From assembly GCF_029784135.1 (NCBI RefSeq), contig NC_073746.1, positions 151,376,556 to 151,440,555 on the forward strand: a DNA stretch of 64,000 bases. Direction: 5' to 3'. Origin of the DNA: Toxorhynchites rutilus septentrionalis (taxonomy: Eukaryota > Arthropoda > Insecta > Diptera > Culicidae). This document shows positions 58,394 to 64,000 of the stretch, piece by piece (position 1 is the stretch's first letter; each line of letters begins with the position of its first letter). The notes under the pieces were generated by a model that had not been told where the DNA came from, made no database searches, and saw only the letters and a list, made by a program, of their open reading frames with translations. The position numbers were made by a program, and so were the translations under genes.

Positions 58394-58648
58394 GAGGGGC
58401 TTAGAATGAAAGGTGTGTAAGTGATTTCATCGATTTCTCTACATCAACTCTTTCTTTTGGTCATAACTTAGCTGCAACTACATTCCCAGCTGTATTTGAC
58501 AATGCGGAAAACAGGTCAGAGCCTCATCTATCGAATTCTATAGCAAACTCAAATTGGAACGTTTTTGCAGTTGAGTTATTAACTGAAGAAAAAGTTGATG
58601 AAGAGAAATCGATCAAGTCACTTACACCCCTTGCATTCTAAGCCCCTC
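58394..58648 (+). mobile_element. MITE family G, copy C (in ATP-citrate lyase intron)
   Basis: 255 bp, ends as in copy B, with a perfect ATAT target duplication. Its open frame (starting around IDFSTSTLSFGHNLAA, ending SIKSLTPLAF) is intact. Confidence 0.9.
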
Positions 58649-58942
58649 ATATGTAAAATTTTATTCTAGAACTAACCGCTCTCGAGATATAACAAATTTT
58701 ATCCCTATTCAATCATCTAGAACCATGTTATGCGACAGAAATTGATTTAATAGAATCAACAATCAACATTCATTCGGTAATCGGTAGTCATCATCGGATC
58801 AGATTTTTTTATTGATAGATCCTGCAGAGGTTAGAACAAAAACTTTCATCATCATTCTTCCTTAAGGCGAAGTGGTTTCTTTTGTTATTTTCTTTTTCAT
58901 CGGAATGTGTATAGAACAGTTGAATTGCTGAATACATCCATA

Positions 58943-59621
58943 CCTCGCTATACGGCCGCTCTTTATCCGGCATTTCGCTATAACGGCTCTCTTCAATTAA
59001 GGCAAGATCTCGATTTACGGCCTCAAATGTTTCGCTTTAACGGCATGAAATCATAGGTTTACATGATTCGAAATCGGGGTTCACAAAAAAAATGATGCTA
59101 AATGTCTTCGAACTGCATGAACAAATTTTTTTTTGTCGAAAATTGACTCTGAGAATAACGTGTTCTTGGGCGATTTTTCGGTTTACAAAAAACTCAAACT
59201 GCGACACTAGTGAATGAAGTCCAATTGAGCTGATATTTTGCATAGTGTAGTTTTTCGTGGGAATCAACATTTTTGAGAAAGTCCCGTTTGAAAATTTGAA
59301 GGTAATTTTTTCCCATACATCCATTGACACTATAATGTATTCATCCTCTGACTTTTGACACATATTTAATGTAACATAAAGTTGTTTCATGTTATTATTT
59401 TATGTACAAATGTATGTACATAATTATGTACAAATGCATACATTACATGTATGTATTTTTGAAAAAAAAAAGCATTTTGAATGATAAATCATGTTACATA
59501 TCTAACAAATAGGGAACCGATCCGATTGAATTTATATGAATTTGTGTTATAATTGATTCCTTATACGGCTTTTCGCTTTGTGGCCAAGTTTCGTGGAACG
59601 TATCTAGGCTGTAAAGCGAGG
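58943..59621. mobile_element. pogo/Tigger-like non-autonomous element
   Basis: Ends read CCTCGCTATACGGCC and, inverted, CCTCGCTTTACAGCC, with TA on both sides. CCTCGCT is typical of Tigger-type terminal repeats. No transposase was recognised; a minus-strand frame at 59037-59390 has no catalytic motif. Confidence 0.65.
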
Positions 59622-59772
59622 TATGGGTGTAAAAAAAACCAGTGGTGCGCTCCGTACACAGTGATAAAGTGAGAACGTGTAATTGTATTAATCCGGATAA
59701 AAGATGGCAGAGGGAGAGAGAGATTCCCAAATATGGAGACTCCCTACAATGAAACTATAGACTCTCATTCGA

Positions 59773-60303
59773 TTGCTCAAAAAAGTCGCGTTCCCGCTTC
59801 AGAAAATGAGTCAGTACACCCTAAAAACCATCTCCTCCAATGTCTCCTCTCAACCCCCTAACCCATTTTTACTCAACCTTCGACCTTGCATTCCTCATCG
59901 GTTGTTGTGGCTAATCGAAAGCACACAAACACAGATTTTTGTCGACCAGCATTTTACAGTTAAATATCGCGTTTATATTCTCTCTAACGTAGTTGAAATC
60001 GAGGGTGTGACCGAAACGAGACAGACGTGCGAATACCTTACGAGTGAAGGTGCTGGACATTTCAAAAAACTGCCCTCGATGACTATCAAGACCTTGAACT
60101 GCCGCCAGCTTGGAATAGTATCCCATGAAGGGAATAAAAATAAATCCATGCCGTCTGACTCGTTTGGAGTCACCTTCGCTGGTTCCGCTCATCCTGACTA
60201 CGTGATGGTAGCGAAATTGAGGTTACCCGTGCGACTTTTCATTCCAAAATATCTGCATGTGAAACATACAAGAGTCGCTGATATGAACAGAAGCGCTCTT
60301 TGA
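59773..60303 (+). pseudogene. Jockey ORF1 remnant (second copy)
   Basis: The longest open piece of this copy. About 100 residues (from VDQHFTVKYRVY) align with the first copy (IDERFSLEYRVY...), including RQLGIVSHEGNKNK and KLRLPVRL. The zinc-knuckle region after it is deleted or unreadable, and the next piece resumes at MSPLRCQLTNWKRT in another frame. Confidence 0.8.
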
Positions 60304-63250
60304 GGAAACACTTTGAAAGCACTTTCGCGTAAATTTTGAAGGGCGCCTCTCCACTGATTCTACAGCAACAGCCATTGAACACAAACAATGTCTCCGCTTC
60401 GGTGCCAGTTGACGAATTGGAAGCGGACTCACTCAACGAGGGTATACCGTTTGTTTTCAAAGGAAATCCCCGGTGCAAAATGTGACCACTCCCAAAGTTC
60501 AACGACAAGTCCCATCGGTGATACCCCTGTTAGCTTGCCTACAAAATCAGGTTCCTTCTGGCTTCCATTGGTGTAGTTTAACCTTGAACAACCCAGCACT
60601 TAAGGGGACATAAAAAATTCCAACCAACCAGGGCCATTACTTCTCAACCGGGATTTATAAAGTTGTCTGAGAACGTGGATAAAACGATCGTAAATGTCTC
60701 CGATCTCATTAGAAATTATCACCGCAATGCTTCCAATAGTAAAGACATTTTTGCAGCAATTGATGCAAACATGGACCCTCCTTGCAATGATTATCTCTCT
60801 CGATGTATAATTTAAATAGAGAGGTCGGACATATCAAAGTTTTACAGTGGAATTGTCGTAGTCCCTACAATCCCTACAAAAGACACATTCAAATTTATAA
60901 CATCAATCGTGATGTTTTTGCTCTGTCCGTAATTTGATCTTTCAGGAATTGATATCTTTTCCCACGATTTTATTACTATACGGGGATCAATAAGTGCCAC
61001 TCACTTTTAGAATTGACCTTCCAGCTATAGGGATCGAAGCTGTTGCTTGTCATGAAATCATCAAAGGCAAAGACCTTTGCATTGTCAGCGTGTATTGGCC
61101 TCCGAGAGTTGCCGTTAGCCGCAAGCAACCTGAGCTACGGTTGATCTTGAAAGACTTCCACTCCCACGGAACAACCTGAGGGGAGCAGTACGATGACAAC
61201 CGTTCACTATTGATATAGGACCTTTGTAACAGCCGAGGAAACAACCCGCGTATCCAAACCTCCTGCTAAACCAAGCGCTCTTGAGCTTTCGTTTTACTCG
61301 AAATCACTATCACTTGATTGCAAGTGGAACGTGTTCCAGGACCCTAACAGTAGTGATCACTTGTCAATCACAATTTCTATCACCCTAGCCATCAATTCCA
61401 GTAATGGTTTACCACCTTTGGAGGAGTATAGCTTCCTTTCTCGTTTGATCTATGACAGCGCAGTTCGCGCATAAACGAAACCCATCCCAGGTTCCACTAT
61501 TCGTCGAAGGCCTCAGAATCCATGGCGAGATAGTCAGTTTTCCAAGCTTTATGTAGAAAAATCGAAACGATTCGATTTTCAAATTTTCGAAAAGCATTCA
61601 AAGCTTTTCGGAAACGTGGAATCATTGACAATTTTCAAACGTATTTAGCCCTTGAGAATCAATTTAAAACCTTAATCAATGGTGAAAAAAAGTGCTTATT
61701 GGCGAAATTTCACGTGAAACGTCAATTAAAGATTATTGAAAATAGCCCGAAACATGAGAAATCGCTCTTCAACGAATCAATGCGAGGAATATTCACATCG
61801 ATGGATTTTTAATTTTGCACGGAAGATTCGTCCCGATTCCGTGCAAAAAATGTTTGAGATATACCACAGGATAGGTGCGATGTTGATTCCAAATTTTCGA
61901 TAATTCTGCTCCCGGTTCGTATAGAATTAAGTTCAACTTGGTGGAAAACCTCCCTGATGTGGCGGAACATCGCTTGTTGAATCTATTTAATCAGTTTCTG
62001 TAGTGTAATATTGGTCCGGATGATTGGAGACACGTACGAGTTATAGCTATCCAAACACCCGGAAAATCCGCGTTCAACTTCAATTCGTACCGCCCAATAG
62101 CGATGCTGTCTTGTATGTGGAAATTGTTGGAGAAAATGATCTTGTTTCGACTTGATAGATGGGTTGAAACTGATGGCCTACCCTCAGATACACAATATGG
62201 GTTTCGCAGGGGCAATGGGACGAATGATTGGCATGCGTTGTTTTCTTCATAAATTCTTGTATAAAAAGAGGGGCCTTTGATTCAGTTTCAATACAGGACC
62301 TGTCAGATAAATTACACTCTCGGGGTCTACCACCGCTATTGAATAACATGTTATATAAGTTGTTTTGTAAGAATGTTTCTTAGGGAGATTTGGTAGTAAG
62401 TCGGGTGTCCTACATGAGTTTCCCCGAACGCTCATGTTTGTGCCCCCTTTTGTACAACTTCTACGTAAGCGTCATTGACAATTGCCTTACATGAAATTGC
62501 ATCCTAAGACAACTTGCAGATGATAGAGTGGAGTCTGTTGTAGATCAAAAGAATCTGACTTGCAAGGACCCTTACAACAGAGATGGTCGTGTTCTCAAGG
62601 AAGCACATACCAGCAAAACCAAAGCTTCAACTTGCGGGTAAATCAATCGCTCATGTCATGTCATTCAAGTATCTTGGGGTCTGATTCGTATAATCCGTAT
62701 AATCATCGGCACCTGGTGGGGAGCCCACCCCGAAGATCTTATAATGTTGTATCGAACAACTATTCTCTCAGTGATGGAGTATGGCAGTTTCTATTTTCAA
62801 TTAGCTGCCAAAACACAGCTCATTAAACTCAAGCGAATTCAGTATCTTTGTCTCCGTATCGCGTTGGGATGTATGCGAGAAATTTTGAGCGCTGTTATGT
62901 CATCACCTTTGTCTGGGTTCCTTCACATTGCTCAATTCGGGGCAATAAGAGGGCTGACTCATTAGCGAAGATAGGTGCGGTTGAAGGTTGACGCTATTTA
63001 TCAGCGTCAAATCGCCTTCAATAAATTTCAAGCTTTAGTCCGCTACTCTTTCGTTTCAATCTTGCCAGCAACAATCTCTGCGTTTTTGGCCAAGATTATC
63101 ACGACACCAAACACGTTGTTTGGTCGTGTGAGGTGTATTTTGTCGCCAGATCGAATTTAGAAAACTCCTTTCGCACCCGAGGAAGACCTTGATTACATGT
63201 CTCAAATACAGTAATCATTCGGTAACTGAACCAGAAAGTCTCCAGTTATC
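59773..63250 (+). mobile_element. Jockey-clade element, second copy, heavily decayed
   Basis: Same family as 5345-8860 but in the opposite orientation. It keeps remains of ORF1 (FTVKYRVYILSNVVEIEGV, FGVTFAGSAHPDYVMVAKLR), the endonuclease (KDLCIVSVYWPPRVAVSRKQ) and the reverse transcriptase (KLLEKMILFRLDRWVETDGL, QYGFRRGNGTND). It extends to the connector after the RT (RIQYLCLRIALGCMREIL). Many stops and frameshifts. It is nearly full length, so it shows what the first copy lost. Confidence 0.85.
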
Positions 63251-64000
63251 GACATTTCTAACTGGACTAGCATGTAAAACGTCAAATCAAATCGAGGGGA
63301 ACTTCAATGAATTGTTTGATTGGTGTTGATCTTGAAAAAAGATGAACAAATAATTCTCACTAGAAGTTTTCCATTGAGCGTGATAATAGGTATGATATAT
63401 AAATCGGGGAAAATAATTTTCTGTAATTTAATCAATGTTTTTGTCAAGCGAAAATAATTTCAATTTTTCTAACATCTCAAATTACATTCGAATGCCCCTC
63501 GCAGCAAATCATCAAATTGAATATGGCGCCAATTGTTTACGAAATTCTGCTTTTTAACTAGACCAAAGCCCAGTTAACGTTCGCCCAGTTAAAGAGCAGT
63601 CCAGTTAAACCGGGTTCAGTTATCGCATGATTACTGTGTATCGTGTTTAATTGTCCAGTGTTGCCAGTACAGATTTATCTGAAAAGGTACAGCTTTTTTT
63701 GTTATTTTTGGTACAGATTCTGTACGGTACATGGTACATATTTTCGTCGAAAAGTACAGATTGGTACAAATTTTTTCCGTATGTGGAATTTATTACATTT
63801 GAACAAGCAATATTGCAATATAGAAATATCATAAAAGCATTCACAATGCAATAATTATTCAGTTTCATGAGGACGGAATTTCTTACAAGGATCGTCTGAA
63901 ATGATCCCTGTCGGACCGTGCGCCGTGATGATAGGGATTTCAAATTCCGTAATTCGCTTGATAAAAGTCGATTACCCTGATTAGTTGTCGTGAAACGTAC
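63251..64000. other. No gene seen; small inverted-repeat relic
   Basis: CCAGTTAAC, CCAGTTAAAG and CCAGTTAAACC recur at 63570-63615 as in degraded MITE ends. No coding region was found before the window end. Confidence 0.35.

Overview
The window is eukaryotic and reads as mosquito (Culicidae, probably a culicine) nuclear DNA. The evidence is intron-split insect genes with GT/AG junctions, very dense transposon remains, two transposase relics with the DD37E spacing first described in mosquitoes, a Feilai-like tRNA-derived SINE, and Jockey-type retrotransposons. The species cannot be named from sequence alone. There are no operons, CRISPR arrays or prokaryotic signals.

Four host genes are well supported. 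(1) An angiotensin-converting-enzyme-like metallopeptidase, + strand, seven coding exons from 846 to 13153. Exon 1 (signal peptide) is separated from the rest by an 8.7-kb intron full of transposons. (2) The protein phosphatase 6 catalytic subunit (PpV/PP6c), - strand, one exon, 24735-25649. (3) Lunapark, an ER three-way-junction protein, + strand, six coding exons. A 27-bp first exon at 37713-37739 is followed by a 9.7-kb intron and exons at 47451-48988. (4) The last two exons of ATP-citrate lyase, - strand, 57554-58024, whose upstream exons lie outside the window or were not found. A fifth gene is proposed: a two-exon, 71-residue single-pass membrane protein on the - strand (29793-31399).

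Between the genes, the layout is: 1-14 kb, the ACE-like gene with a mariner relic, a DD41D element, a Jockey copy and an unclassified repeat in its first intron. 14-18 kb, a tRNA-like SINE fragment and a ~730-bp tandem repeat. 18.8-22.4 kb, a nested structure of two DD37E elements and a histone H2A pseudogene. 23-28 kb, a MITE, the PP6 gene and two more decayed H2A copies with histone stem-loops. 29-31 kb, the small membrane-protein gene. 32-37 kb, MITE pieces, a LINE ORF1 fragment and a SINE-LINE composite. 37.7-49 kb, Lunapark with four decayed DNA transposon families in intron 1. 50-57 kb, a foldback element, MITEs, a SINE with clear target duplications, a perfect palindrome and otherwise empty DNA. 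57.5-64 kb, the ATP-citrate lyase end, MITEs and a second, heavily decayed Jockey copy.

The host genes share no pathway and look like ordinary neighbours. I did not find a convincing new multi-gene system. The most unusual items are: the nested DD37E/H2A structure, in which the 5' end of a transposase frame is an antisense copy of its own 3' end; the SINE whose 3' tail matches, and which directly abuts, a LINE; a MITE family with 4-bp target duplications whose copies keep a long open frame; and ACE-family active-site substitutions. Exon boundaries were read by eye and checked only for reading-frame consistency; no database search was possible.
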